The notes below the pieces were generated by a model that was given only the letters and a program-made list of their open reading frames with translations, ran no database searches and was not told the DNA's origin. Position numbers and translations under genes: made by a program. From positions 217,250,000 to 217,313,999 of the forward strand of contig NC_073304.1 in NCBI RefSeq assembly GCF_027595985.1: 64,000 bases of DNA, read 5' to 3'. Positions 55,648 to 64,000 of the stretch are shown here, piece after piece (position 1 is the stretch's first letter; each line of letters starts with the position of its first letter). Origin of the DNA: Sorex araneus. Lineage: Eukaryota > Chordata > Mammalia > Eulipotyphla > Soricidae.

Positions 55648-56513
55648 TTGTATATTTAAACGATATATATCTGCATATAATGCATATTATATATACATTT
55701 GTGTATACATATAGAATACATTTTATCTGTGTATCATGTATATTATATGTGCATAATTTTTAAATGAGCCAAAGCCTTGTGCTGGCTTTGTTTGAAAATC
55801 ATAGCACTAGGGAAGCATCCTAAAACAGGTGTGGGTTGGAGTTCTACAGGATATTATCAATTTCAGAGCGTAATACTGTACACTCTAGGTCTAATTTTAG
55901 TATTGAAAGGGGAAATTTGTTGTTTGTTTCTAAAATCAAAAATAGTACATCAAAGTAGAAGAAGAGGAACTGCAAATTTTAACAGGGATGGTTAAGATGA
56001 ATATTTGGTTATTAAAAATTGTTACAAACTTGTAAAGTAAAATTTTCCATTTTTTTCTATTCTACTGCTCCCTATGCTTAACAGTAAAATGTGTGTTTAC
56101 TATGCTGTGAATAATTAGACTGGAGTATTTCATACTCCACAATAGTGATACTGAAGAAAATAGATGAAAAATAGATGGGTGAAGTAATTTAGTAACTACT
56201 CCCCACCCTTAAAGCAGTGGAAATTAATTTCCCACCCATTATGTATGAATTACATACATGTCTGCCCTCCAAAGACTACCATAAAAAAAGGTTACTTTTA
56301 TAATGGGAAAACATGGCCAATACTATCAGGTGGTAAGGCATATTGCTAGTAAATACTCTTGAAATGATGTGATGAGAGTATCACCTTACCTCTATCAACT
56401 TCCACCCAAACCCACAACTCCTGCCTCAATGAGAAAAAACATTAAATTCCAAGAGTGAGACATTCTGCAGTTCTAAACTTTTAGGTCAAGTAAAGGTCAT
56501 CAAAACTGTGACT

Positions 56514-56690
56514 GGGTTGGAGAGATAATATAGGGGATAAGGTACTTGCCTCGCACGCCATTAACCCAAATTCAATCTGGCACCTCACATGAACCCTTGA
56601 GCACCACCATGAGTGACCCCTGAGTATAGAGCCCTGAACACTGATGGGTGTGGCCCAAGCCAGTCTCTCTGCCGCTCCCCCACAAAAAAA
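56514..56690 (+). mobile_element. SINE SOR-A
   Basis: 'gggttggagagataatatag' to 'gatgggtgtggccc'. Confidence 0.75.
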
Positions 56691-57033
56691 CGATTGGTTC
56701 CTATCAGTCATTAAAAATAAGACCTATCTGAGAAATTGTCCCAACTAAGAGGAACTTAAATAGAAATGTCAACTGAACATATATGTGGGATCTTGGATGG
56801 GATTATGGCACAGAAGAGAGAAAAAAAGAACCTTGGCTAAAACTAAAGAAATCTAAACTATGCACTTTGCATTACAGTAATCAACCAATATTGGTTTATT
56901 AATTCTAAGAAATTTACCATAGTCATGATAGGATGGTCAACAGTTGGGAAACTAGGTAGAAGTACATTGAGAACTCTCTTTGCAAATTTTTTCCTGTAAA
57001 TATTGTTGTTCTAAAATAAAATTTATTTTTAGT

Positions 57034-57197
57034 TTGGGGGCTGCATCCAACAATGATCAGGGGTTACTATGGGCTCTTCACTCAAGGATCACCCCTGGCC
57101 TGGCTTGGAGGATCATATGGGATGCCAGGGATTGAACACGGGTGGCCTCATACAAGGCAAGCTCCCTACCCACAGAACTATTGCTCTGGCCCTAAAG
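57034..57197 (-). mobile_element. SINE SOR-A, host of a nested SINE
   Basis: 'gggggctgcatccaacaatg' to 'gaactattgctctggccc'; its head end was the target of the next element. Confidence 0.85.
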
Positions 57198-57451
57198 TCA
57201 CTGTCACTGCCACTGTCATCCCATTGCTCATTGATTCGCTCGATCGGGCACCAGTAACAAGTTTCTCAATTGTGAGACTTGTTGTTACTGTTTTGGGCAT
57301 ATGAGTACACGACAGGTAGCTTGCCAGGCTCTGCTGTGCGGGCAGGATACTCTCAGTAGCTTGCCAGGCTCTCACAGAGGGACAGAGGAATCAAACCCAG
57401 GTCAGCCATATGCAAGGCAAACACCCTACCCCCTGTGCTATCGCTCCAGCC
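57198..57451 (-). mobile_element. SINE SOR-B, full length, with TSD
   Basis: 12-bp TSD CTGGCCCTAAAG at 57186-57197 and 57452-57463. The reverse tail (TCACTG)n comes first, the tRNA head last ('ctatcgctccagccc'). Confidence 0.95.
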
Positions 57452-57984
57452 CTGGCCCTAAAGGAAAATTTATTTTAAAAGAATGAATGAACTCTTACTT
57501 TCAGTAAATTACTGCTTATTTGGTCAGTCTTTTCTCGTGGTATTTAATGTTCATCACATAAAACTTACAAATTGATCCCTACAATGATCAATTTCTTATA
57601 ATAACTGGGAAGCTAATAAAACCCTGACTTCAACTAAAACTAGGTGACAAAATCTTTCCAGGGAATTGAAGAGAATGCCTGAATCTGTCTTCACCATCAC
57701 CATCATCCTGAGAAAGAACCAGTAAACTATGCACGTACACCCTGTAACTGACACAGGTGGATCTTACTCACTGAATTGCACTGTGAGCCTCGGGCTGTGT
57801 AGATATAAATAACAATGACTAAAAATGAAATCACTGACAAAGGTTTCTCCTAGGCCATCTGAGAAAGTCCAATCACTGACTCGGCTCAAAGGAAATAAAA
57901 CTGAAAACTCTTGATCTTACCCAAAATAATCATTCTACACCATGTCTGAAAGTTGGGCTTACAATACTCATCCCACTCAAAACC

Positions 57985-58150
57985 AGTCTGGTGGTGGGGC
58001 AGAACACTAGGACAGCGGGGGCAGGGAGCTTGTTCTAGACAGGACCCACCCGGGTTCAATCCCCAACACCACATATGATCCCCTGGGCCCAATACCACAT
58101 ATGATCCTCAGTGATTCCTGAGCACAGTCGGATGCTCCCTCCCGACCTAC
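57985..58150 (+). mobile_element. SINE SOR-A with repeated ACCACATATGATC
   Basis: B-box 'cgggttcaatcccc'; the following 'accacatatgatcc' block occurs twice (about 58068 and 58093). Confidence 0.7.
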
Positions 58151-58807
58151 CCAAACAAAAATCACAACCGAGGTTTTCCTCACTGAGAAACACAACACAT
58201 AGGACCTGTCAGTGGACACGAAGAAATCAAGACCTTGGTCTCCTGAGGAGCATCTGCTGTTGCTCCATCATCCCCACTGGAAAAGCAGGCTGAGGAGGGC
58301 CGGGGTCGGGGTTCTACCTTCCAGTTGGCACCCCCCCTTTTATAAAAGAAACGTTCTTTCACAGCCCTGGATATCTTTGCCTAGTGAACGGCGGCGAGGG
58401 GAGGGTCTCTCAACATCACCCGATGCTAGAAGACAGAAATAATGAGACGTGCCTCTCGAATGTGGAGGTCTGGCGCGTCCTTGTTTTCTACCCAGGGATA
58501 GAATGCAATGGGTGAAAGTTGGCACCACGCACTTCATCGTTCCTGAGAAGAAAGTCCTAGAACATTCCTACGTGGGGCTCTCCGTAACACCTGAGGGGGA
58601 GACGTTCACAAACTCCTCTCTCCCTCAGGTCTTAATGTAATCAACTTCCTCTCTGCCCAGCCCTGCGATTTGTCCCATCAAACATCTCCCTAGGTTCTAG
58701 GCTACAAAAGTGCCTTTTCCCATCTCTTCTTCCTTCAGGAAAAGCGGCGCGGGAAAATGGCGCCCGCCCGGGAGGTGCGAGGTTCTCCCGCAGGATATAC
58801 CGCGCAC

Positions 58808-58860
58808 CACGTGGGCTCAGCAGGGGCGGGGCTAGAACCTCCAGCCCCGCCCCCCACGTG
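58808..58860. promoter_or_regulatory. Mirror-arranged E-box/GC-box palindrome
   Basis: CACGTG (58808-58813), GGGGCGGGGCT (58823-58833), 9-bp spacer, AGCCCCGCCCC (58843-58853), CACGTG (58855-58860). The GC-boxes form a perfect 11-bp inverted repeat. Confidence 0.85.
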
Positions 58861-59039
58861 CGCGATTGGTCCCAGAGCACGCCTGCGCTCTCGGGGCGCG
58901 GCCACTCGCGACCGGTAGGGCTGCCGACCCTCCCCCACCCTCCCGGTGGTTTGTGCCACTTGGTGGGGAGATGGGGAGGCGTTGGGCTGGGGCTGAGGTT
59001 GGAAGGCTCCCACCCTGCGACGCTAGCCCATGAGCCGTG

Positions 59040-59088
59040 ATGCGAGCGTGGGTGCTCCTTGCCGCGGTGCTCTGGTACCTCACAGGAG
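59040..59088 (+). CDS. ZPBP2: ZPBP2 exon 1 (start and signal peptide)
   Basis: Encodes residues 1-16 plus one base of codon 17: M-R-A-W then VLLAAVLWYLTG, a short hydrophobic stretch with the shape of a signal peptide. As I recall it, the human protein starts with two methionines; here the preceding codon is GTG, so only one remains. Donor is GTGGGG after GGAG. ZPBP2 is a secreted/acrosomal protein of spermatids, paralogous to ZPBP1, needed for normal acrosome and sperm-head shaping. A 136-bp intron follows. Confidence 0.92.
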
Positions 59089-59224
59089 GTGGGGCCCCTC
59101 CCGCCCGGCCTTCCAGGTTTCTCCCAGCGTGACCCGGCCCCGCCGTCGCTTCGCCCGGCCCTGCCCCACTCTGAGCCCCAACTCCTCTTCACCCTAAAAT
59201 AGCAGTGGTTTCTTTCCTCCGCAG

Positions 59225-59290
59225 TTTCGTGGCCGCGTTTTTCCGAGCGCACTAAGAAAGGCTTCATTTATGGCAAGGTCACAGAGCCAG
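59225..59290 (+). CDS. ZPBP2: ZPBP2 exon 2 (residues 17-38)
   Basis: 66 bp between acceptor CCGCAG and donor GTAATA, phase 1 on both sides. Reads VSWPRFSERTKKGFIYGKV then TEP. KKGFIYGK is the part best shared with human ZPBP2. Where I recall a cysteine in human (..QCPRF) this sequence has tryptophan (SWPRF). Residues around 17 probably contain the signal-peptidase cleavage site. Confidence 0.93.
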
Positions 59291-59539
59291 GTAATAAGCA
59301 CCTTTCGGCGCCCCGCACGTCGCAAAGGTCCGGTGCGGTGCAGGGAGAGGGAGCGATGGTGATCCACCACCCTCCAAGCGCCCTAGCACTTCCCCAAGGT
59401 TGCACGACTTGTGTCCTTGCAGCAGCAAGACTTCGCCTTATTTCTAGCTGTAGAGCAAGGATCCTACCCACATTATTTTATCCCTAGCTAGATGCTTCTA
59501 ATGCTTTGCAAGCTATGTGATCTGGTTTTGGTTAAGTTT

Positions 59540-59720
59540 GGATTGGGGGGGTTGGAGACCACACCCAGCAGGTGCTCAGGCATGGACTGTTCCTGGCTTA
59601 GTGCTCAGGGTCGTCGTTGGCGGCACTCCAGGGGACCATGCCTTTTGGGGGGGCCGAGGGAGGCAGGAATCAAACCCCAGTCTCCTACGTGTAGAGCTTG
59701 AACCGTCCCCCTGGCCAGTG
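59540..59720 (-). mobile_element. SINE SOR-A, GC-expanded
   Basis: 'ggagaccacacccagcaggt' to 'gaaccgtccccctggcc', with an extra G-rich 'tttgggggggccgaggg'. Confidence 0.7.
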
Positions 59721-59887
59721 AGAGACCCTCACAGGAATGGTTTGAAGGACTTGCCCCTCTGTTTGGAACAGCGTCGTCCTTTAGTAACTGGTATAATAAC
59801 TTTAAGGCTCAACCTAAATGTCTAATCTCAGTCTCAGAACTTTCCCACGGTGCCCAAGAAAAGTAGTAATAGCTAAATTTTGATAAT

Positions 59888-60060
59888 TTGGAGTCCGAGA
59901 GATAATAGTACAGCGGGTAAGGCACTTGTTTTTTGCACGTGGCTGACTGGGGTTCGATCCTGGGTAATGAATATGGTCCTCCAAGCTGGGCAGCCCAACC
60001 CTGGCAGGAGTAATCCCTGAGCATGCGAACTGCTGGGTTTGGCCCCCAAACCTAGCAAGC
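59888..60060 (+). mobile_element. SINE SOR-A
   Basis: 'gagagataatagtacagcgg', B-box 'gggttcgatcc', ends 'gctgggtttggccccc'. Confidence 0.78.
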
Positions 60061-60177
60061 AATAAATTTACATAACTTTGGGCCAGCGTGTTGCATTTAT
60101 TAGGTTTGGAATCTCCATGTCTGGAACCCCCTTCCCACCTCCCTTGGACCATTGTTGGGTGTTTTGTTTGTTTGTTT

Positions 60178-60330
60178 TGTCTTTTGGGGTCACACCCCAC
60201 GATGCTCAGGGATCACTCATGCATTCTGGTGCTCAGCGATTGGGGGACCATATGGGATGACAGGGATTGTACCTGGACAGTCACGTGCAAGACAATCGTC
60301 TTACCCGATGTACTATTGCCCAGGCTCCCT
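60178..60330 (-). mobile_element. SINE SOR-A with (TTTG)n tail
   Basis: 'ttggggtcacaccccacgat' to 'gtactattgcccaggctcc'. Confidence 0.8.
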
Positions 60331-60337
60331 GTTCAGA

Positions 60338-60400
60338 TGTGCTCAGAGCCTGGCATATAGTAGACTTGTACCCAACAACACATGAGTGAATAGAGTCTAG
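60338..60400 (+). mobile_element. MIR 3' fragment
   Basis: 'gctcagagcctggcatatag' followed by 'gagtgaata'-type end, the usual MIR 3' wording. Confidence 0.5.
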
Positions 60401-60699
60401 AGCAATTGGTCATTGTAGAGTCTAGAACAATTGGTCATGGCACACATAGGCTTCATTTGTGTCTTTAACAGAAGGTATACTTATACACCTTATGTTTTTT
60501 TAAAGATAGGTATGTTTATATATAAATTAATTTTTATGTATTTACATATAAATTAAGGTATATCTATATATCTAAGTTTTCCTGAGATGTGACAATGGTT
60601 ATTCTTAAAATAGTTTTGCAAATAAGCTCAAGTCCTTTTCTGATCTTGAAATGGATTTCATTAAGGAACCTTCATTCTCTGGTGTTGAGAACGTTGTCT

Positions 60700-61440
60700 G
60701 GTTCAGCCATTATGGGATAAAAGATGGAAATCTATCAAAAAAATAGGACTAGAACTACCATATGATCCAGAAATACCACTTCTTGGTGTCTATCCACAAG
60801 ACAAAAGCATTCATTTGAAAGGACCTATACATATGTTTATTGACGTACTTAATGCAATAGTCAAGATATGAAAACAACCCAAATGCCCAACTACTATGAA
60901 AGGATCAAGAAGCTATGGAATTGGACCAGAGAAATGCCTTGCACAAAACCGACCTGAATTTAATCCCCAACATCTCATGGTCCCCTGAGCATCGCCAGGA
61001 GTGAACCCTGAGTGCAGAGCCAAGAGTAAGCCATGGGCACTGCCAGGTGTGGCCCAAAAACAAACCAAAAAAAAAGAAAAAGAAGTTGCGGAATATATAC
61101 ACAATGGAACACTATACAGCTCTAAGAACAAAATTATGCAATTTTCAGCAATATGGATGGAAGTAGAGGATATCATGCTGAATGAAGTCAGAAGGAAAGG
61201 GGCAGATACTGAATGATCTCTCATATGTGAGGTTTGAAGATACACAGCAAGGTAGCAACAAGGGCCAAAGGTGACAATGGGAGAACCGATCCACTATCAG
61301 TTTCGAAAGGGAGGTGTCTTGAGTCTATGGGAGAGGGAGATGGTACACTGATGATGGGTGTGATGTTGGAATGATGTGCATGAGAAACCATTATTAATAG
61401 TATTGTAAACCACAAGCTCTCAAATAAATGGATTCCACTA
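60700..61440 (+). mobile_element. LINE-1 ORF2 end and 3' UTR, same strand as ZPBP2
   Basis: 'gaactaccatatgatccaga', 'acttcttggtgtctatccac', 'gcaatatggatggaagtaga' and 'gaatgatctctcatatgtga' are the usual end of L1 ORF2 and the following UTR. It ends 'ctcaaataaatgg'. Interrupted by a SINE at 60922. Confidence 0.85.
60922..61080 (+). mobile_element. SINE SOR-A nested in L1, with TSD
   Basis: 14-bp TSD AGAAG(C)T(A)T/GGGAAT-type: 60908-60921 and 61081-61094 differ at two sites. Head shortened, body complete. Confidence 0.85.
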
Positions 61441-61544
61441 ATCCTTCTAAAATATTATACTTCAGTGAGTTCTGACTGAACATTAAAACAAACTTCTCAG
61501 TGCATCACATACATTTTTATAAAACAGTTACTATAGTGTGGGGT

Positions 61545-61637
61545 GGGGTAGGTGTAGCTTGGATCAAAGCCCAGTTCTTACATGTATGAGGCCCTCATGA
61601 GTATGAGACTCCAGGTTTGGTTCCTTCCCCCAAAGAA
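61545..61637 (+). mobile_element. Short tRNA-like SINE (D), doubtful
   Basis: 'ggtgtagcttggatcaaagc' and 'ccaggtttggttccttcccc'. Confidence 0.4.
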
Positions 61638-61664
61638 AATTCAAAATCGTATCATAGAAATAAA

Positions 61665-61805
61665 TGGGATTATGATGTCTGTCTTGCATGGACGCTGGTT
61701 TATCCCAGCTCTGCCTATTGTGCTCTGAGAAACACAGGAGTAAACCCTAGCTACAGAGCCAGAAAGTCATGAGCACTGCGTGCTGTGTCCCAAAAGCAAA
61801 ACAAA
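61665..61805 (+). mobile_element. SINE SOR-A, old
   Basis: 'ctgtcttgcatggacgctgg' to 'gtgctgtgtcccaaaagc'. Confidence 0.6.
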
Positions 61806-61992
61806 AAAAGGTGGGGAGAAGCCTTTCTAAAAAAAGCAAAAATAACTTTAGCATTCTGAATGTTTTGATGATTTGCTGAACTTTACAATACCAAAGTCCA
61901 AATGAACTAATCAGAATTTCTGGGGCAAAATGGTAAGGAAAGTATTTCTTTAACTTTCCTAAGTAATGTAGTCATATTTCATTTTGTTTCAG

Positions 61993-62118
61993 TAAAGATA
62001 TATGTAAAATTACACCACAATAGCCCAATCCTTGTCTGTATGGATATTCAACGTGCTAAAAAAGAAACAGTGGACCCCACCTACTTATGGATTGGGCCTA
62101 ATGAAAAAGCATTATCAG
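61993..62118 (+). CDS. ZPBP2: ZPBP2 exon 3 (residues 39-80, Ig-like domain start)
   Basis: 126 bp, acceptor TTTCAG, donor GTAATT, phase 1 in and out. Contains [17 protein letters not shown] and [17 protein letters not shown], almost the human wording. Cys54 and Trp71 are the first half of an immunoglobulin-like fold; the partner cysteine is in exon 4. Confidence 0.96.
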
Positions 62119-63117
62119 GTAATTAACTTTTCAGAGTTGTGAACATTTTAGAAATATATTCTCACATAAATGAAAAAATTGAATCTGGATTTTAACTGAA
62201 GATTCATTTGCACAAATGATGTTACTTAACAGCAGATTACATACACAAATCATGTTATATATTGATCTTTGTCTCATTTTCTCCTAATGCTAAAATGAAA
62301 GAGTAATTTTTTTTTTAATTTTATTTATTTTTAATTAGAGAATCACCGTGAGGGTACAGTTACAGATTTATACACTTTTGTGTTTATACTTCCCTCATAC
62401 AAAGTTCGGGAACCCATCCCTTCACCAGTGCCCATTCTCCACCACCCGTAAACCCAGCGTCCCTCCCACCCTCCCCAATCCCATCTCCCCCCCACCCCAC
62501 CCTGCCACTGTGGCAAGGCATTCCCTTCTGTTCTCTCTCTCTAATTAGCTGTTGTGGTTTGCAATAAAGGTGTTCAGTGGCCGCTGTGCTCAGTCTCTAG
62601 CCCTCATTCAGCCCACAACTCCCTTCCCCCACATGGCCTTCGACTACAATGTAGTTGGTGATCGCTTCTCTGAGTTGACCTTTCCCCGGAACGTGAGGCC
62701 AGCCTGAAAGAGTAATTTTTATACTCAACTTCCCATAGTGGACCAAGTTTTTATATAATCTAAAATTGCCTTTGTGGCACCTGTTGTAGATGAAACACAT
62801 AATACATAATTTTTGTGATGTTGAGTATTTAGAATATAAGCATTAATTCTGTCTTATATGAGGGAATTGAATAATAATACAGGGCACTATAATCTCATTG
62901 GCAAAAACCAATCAAAATTATATGCCAAGAAAACAATTAGAACCAAAACATGCAACAAATGTACTTATTGCTTATGGTTTACCATAGAGCAATATGACAA
63001 AAATAAGATTTCTTGGAAATTTAATCCATTAATTATATTTTTCTGTAGCCCTTTTTATTGAATAATGTTTGAATTATCGTATGTCAGTTAACCAAGTGAT
63101 TTACTATTTCTTTTTAG
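62119..63117 (+). other. ZPBP2: ZPBP2 intron 3
   Basis: 999 bp, of which about 400 are the antisense L1 end. 62721-63117 is AT-rich unique sequence with no features seen. Confidence 0.9.
62312..62704 (-). mobile_element. LINE-1 3' end, antisense in ZPBP2 intron 3, with TSD
   Basis: TSD TGAAAGAGTAATTTTT at about 62296-62311 and 62705-62720. Starts with poly-T and 'gagaatcaccgtgagggtac'. On its own strand it ends with the same terminus as 51765 and 35640, preceded by 'gagaatgggcactggtgaag'. The 5' 180 bp match the L1 UTR upstream of those points only partly. Confidence 0.88.
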
Positions 63118-63279
63118 GAAATAGTCTAATAAACATAACTAAAACGGGAAAGCTTATGGTGAAAGATTTCCGGGAGTCTCTGTCTGGACTTTACTCTTGT
63201 ACTCTTTCTTATAAGACAGTCAAAGCAGAAACCCAGGAAGAAAAGATGTTAAAGCAAAGATATGACTTTATGATCTTTG
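63118..63279 (+). CDS. ZPBP2: ZPBP2 exon 4 (residues 81-134, Ig-like domain end)
   Basis: 162 bp, acceptor TTTTTAG, donor GTAAGA, phase 1 out. Reads [16 protein letters not shown], then [20 protein letters not shown] and RYDFMIF. Cys108 in LYSCTLSY pairs with Cys54 in the expected Ig-like fold. Asn86 in NIT is an N-glycosylation sequon also present in the human wording I recall. The remaining exons, which carry the cysteine-rich C-terminal part, lie beyond the window. Confidence 0.96.
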
Positions 63280-64000
63280 GTAAGAGCATAGGCATATTTT
63301 AACATACATTTTAGCTTGCAACAGAATTAGTGGTATGGTTTCTTCATCTAGTGAAAGAGTCTGTTATAAATGATCATTATGAAATGGAGTATTTGGGGTC
63401 TATTTGACCAAGCGAATTCAAACTGGCATCAAGATAGTGTGTCCTGAATAACGTCCCACTTCCCATTATGTAGGCATGCAAGCTCAGTCCACTTTATCCC
63501 ACTTTGCTCAGTATTGTAAAATTGATTTAATTTTTTTAATTAAGTTACATTTAATTCTCCAAATGCAAATCAGTGACCCTTTTCACTGGACTGTGTTTAC
63601 AGTGATGGCACTTTCTGCAGATTAAGGCACTGCCTTCATTAAAATTTTTTTTGTTTTTTTTCCTTGATAAGTGTATTGAGGGGGGAAATACCAACGTATT
63701 TCTTTAGTCAGCCCCTGGAGACCACTTCTTCTCTTGAACTGAGTAAATAATAGATCAGCTAACGGTAAACTTTGAAGGAATGTGGGAATGGTCAGTGCCC
63801 AGTAATGGTCAGGGACTTGGGAAACCACCCTCAGTGAGAATCAGCCAAAAAGGGCCTGGCTCTGTGGTTACCGCTCATCCCCCGACCCCTCCAGGGCCTC
63901 CCTGACAGTGCTCGGGGCCACTAGCGCTACACTTGGTGGTATGCAGAGGGCCCGTGTGGTGCCAGAGAGTGAACTCACCATGCCTTCTACCCATTTGAGT
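63280..64000 (+). other. ZPBP2: ZPBP2 intron 4, part
   Basis: Continues beyond the window. 63280-63849 holds nothing nameable apart from short AT-rich runs. Confidence 0.85.
63850..64000 (-). mobile_element. SINE SOR-A, old, cut by window edge
   Basis: 'cctgacagtgctcggggcca' and 'gtggtgccagagagtgaact' follow the reverse SOR-A order; the head end is outside. Confidence 0.5.

Larger units (their letters stand above)
54401..58729. other. IKZF3-ZPBP2 intergenic region
   Basis: Separates the two divergent genes. Four to five SINEs are present. 54401-55416, 55648-56513 (very AT-rich around 55630-55760), 56691-57033, 57464-57984 and 58151-58729 contain nothing I can name. The first 500 bp next to IKZF3 are SINE-free and may hold its upstream promoter. 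Confidence 0.75.
58730..59180 (+). promoter_or_regulatory. ZPBP2: ZPBP2 CpG-rich promoter
   Basis: GC- and CpG-rich DNA just upstream of and over ZPBP2 exon 1. It holds an AAAATGGCG (YY1-like) site at 58755-58763, two CACGTG E-boxes, two GC-boxes, and ATTGG (inverted CCAAT) at 58865-58869. No TATA box is seen. The order suggests transcription starting between about 58880 and 59030. A long reading frame on the opposite strand across it reflects base composition. Confidence 0.7.
59291..61992 (+). other. ZPBP2: ZPBP2 intron 2
   Basis: 2.7 kb with SINEs, one MIR and one L1 3' end listed separately. 59291-59539, 60401-60700 and 61806-61992 show nothing nameable; the last ends in the exon 3 polypyrimidine tract and TTTCAG. 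Confidence 0.85.

Noticed and set aside
58641..59267. 208-residue antisense frame across the ZPBP2 promoter
   Set aside because: GC-rich DNA has few stops; it overlaps ZPBP2 exons 1-2 on the other strand, has no recognisable motif, and its composition follows the CpG patch.

Overview
The window is mammalian nuclear DNA. The dominant signal is a very dense population of tRNA-headed SINEs (roughly 120 recognisable copies). Their sequence matches what I recall of the SOR SINEs of soricid shrews, so a shrew such as Sorex (Eulipotyphla) is the most likely source; the species is recalled, not tested. No bacterial-style genes, CRISPR arrays or genuine tRNA/rRNA genes are visible.

Two split genes are supported, arranged head to head about 4.9 kb apart. 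IKZF3 (Aiolos, a lymphoid zinc-finger transcription factor) is on the minus strand: first coding exon at 54122-54128, exon 2 at 26645-26698, exon 3 at 23431-23532. Together they encode the first 54 residues, collinear with human Aiolos and without indels. The zinc-finger exons lie beyond the left edge. ZPBP2 (zona pellucida binding protein 2, a sperm acrosomal protein) is on the plus strand: exon 1 at 59040-59088, exon 2 at 59225-59290, exon 3 at 61993-62118, exon 4 at 63118-63279. It continues past the right edge. This is the gene order of the human 17q12-q21 asthma and autoimmunity locus (IKZF3-ZPBP2-GSDMB-ORMDL3). Each gene starts in a GC/CpG-rich patch (about 53.9-54.4 kb and 58.7-59.2 kb).

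All the rest is intron or intergenic DNA filled with repeats. Names used below: SOR-A = tRNA-like head plus a short body ending near GTGTGRCCC and an A-rich tail. SOR-B = the same head plus a different body containing GGCAAGCTACC and ATGCCAAAAACAGTAACAA, with a (CAGTGA)n-like tail. SOR-B' = a B relative whose body contains GGGTCTCATTCC and GACGAATGGAGA-like blocks. SOR-C = an A-like head with a longer unrelated 3' body. D = a short tRNA-like unit with no body. SINE ends are approximate unless a target-site duplication (TSD) is given. Also present are 3' ends of LINE-1, old MIR/L2/hAT fragments and many microsatellites, including a 0.66-kb GGAA/GGGA array.

Most notable oddities: (1) SOR-B' bodies never carry a tRNA head here. 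Two are fused to long GC-rich heads, and one of those heads contains a broken copy of what looks like VAV3 exon 1 with its splice donor. (2) A 560-bp antisense processed cDNA insert sits at 14.6-15.1 kb. (3) An inverted duplication lies at 31.4/32.5 kb. (4) The ZPBP2 promoter holds a mirror-image arrangement of two E-boxes and two GC-boxes. I see no undescribed multi-gene system; the composite retroposon is the best candidate for something new.
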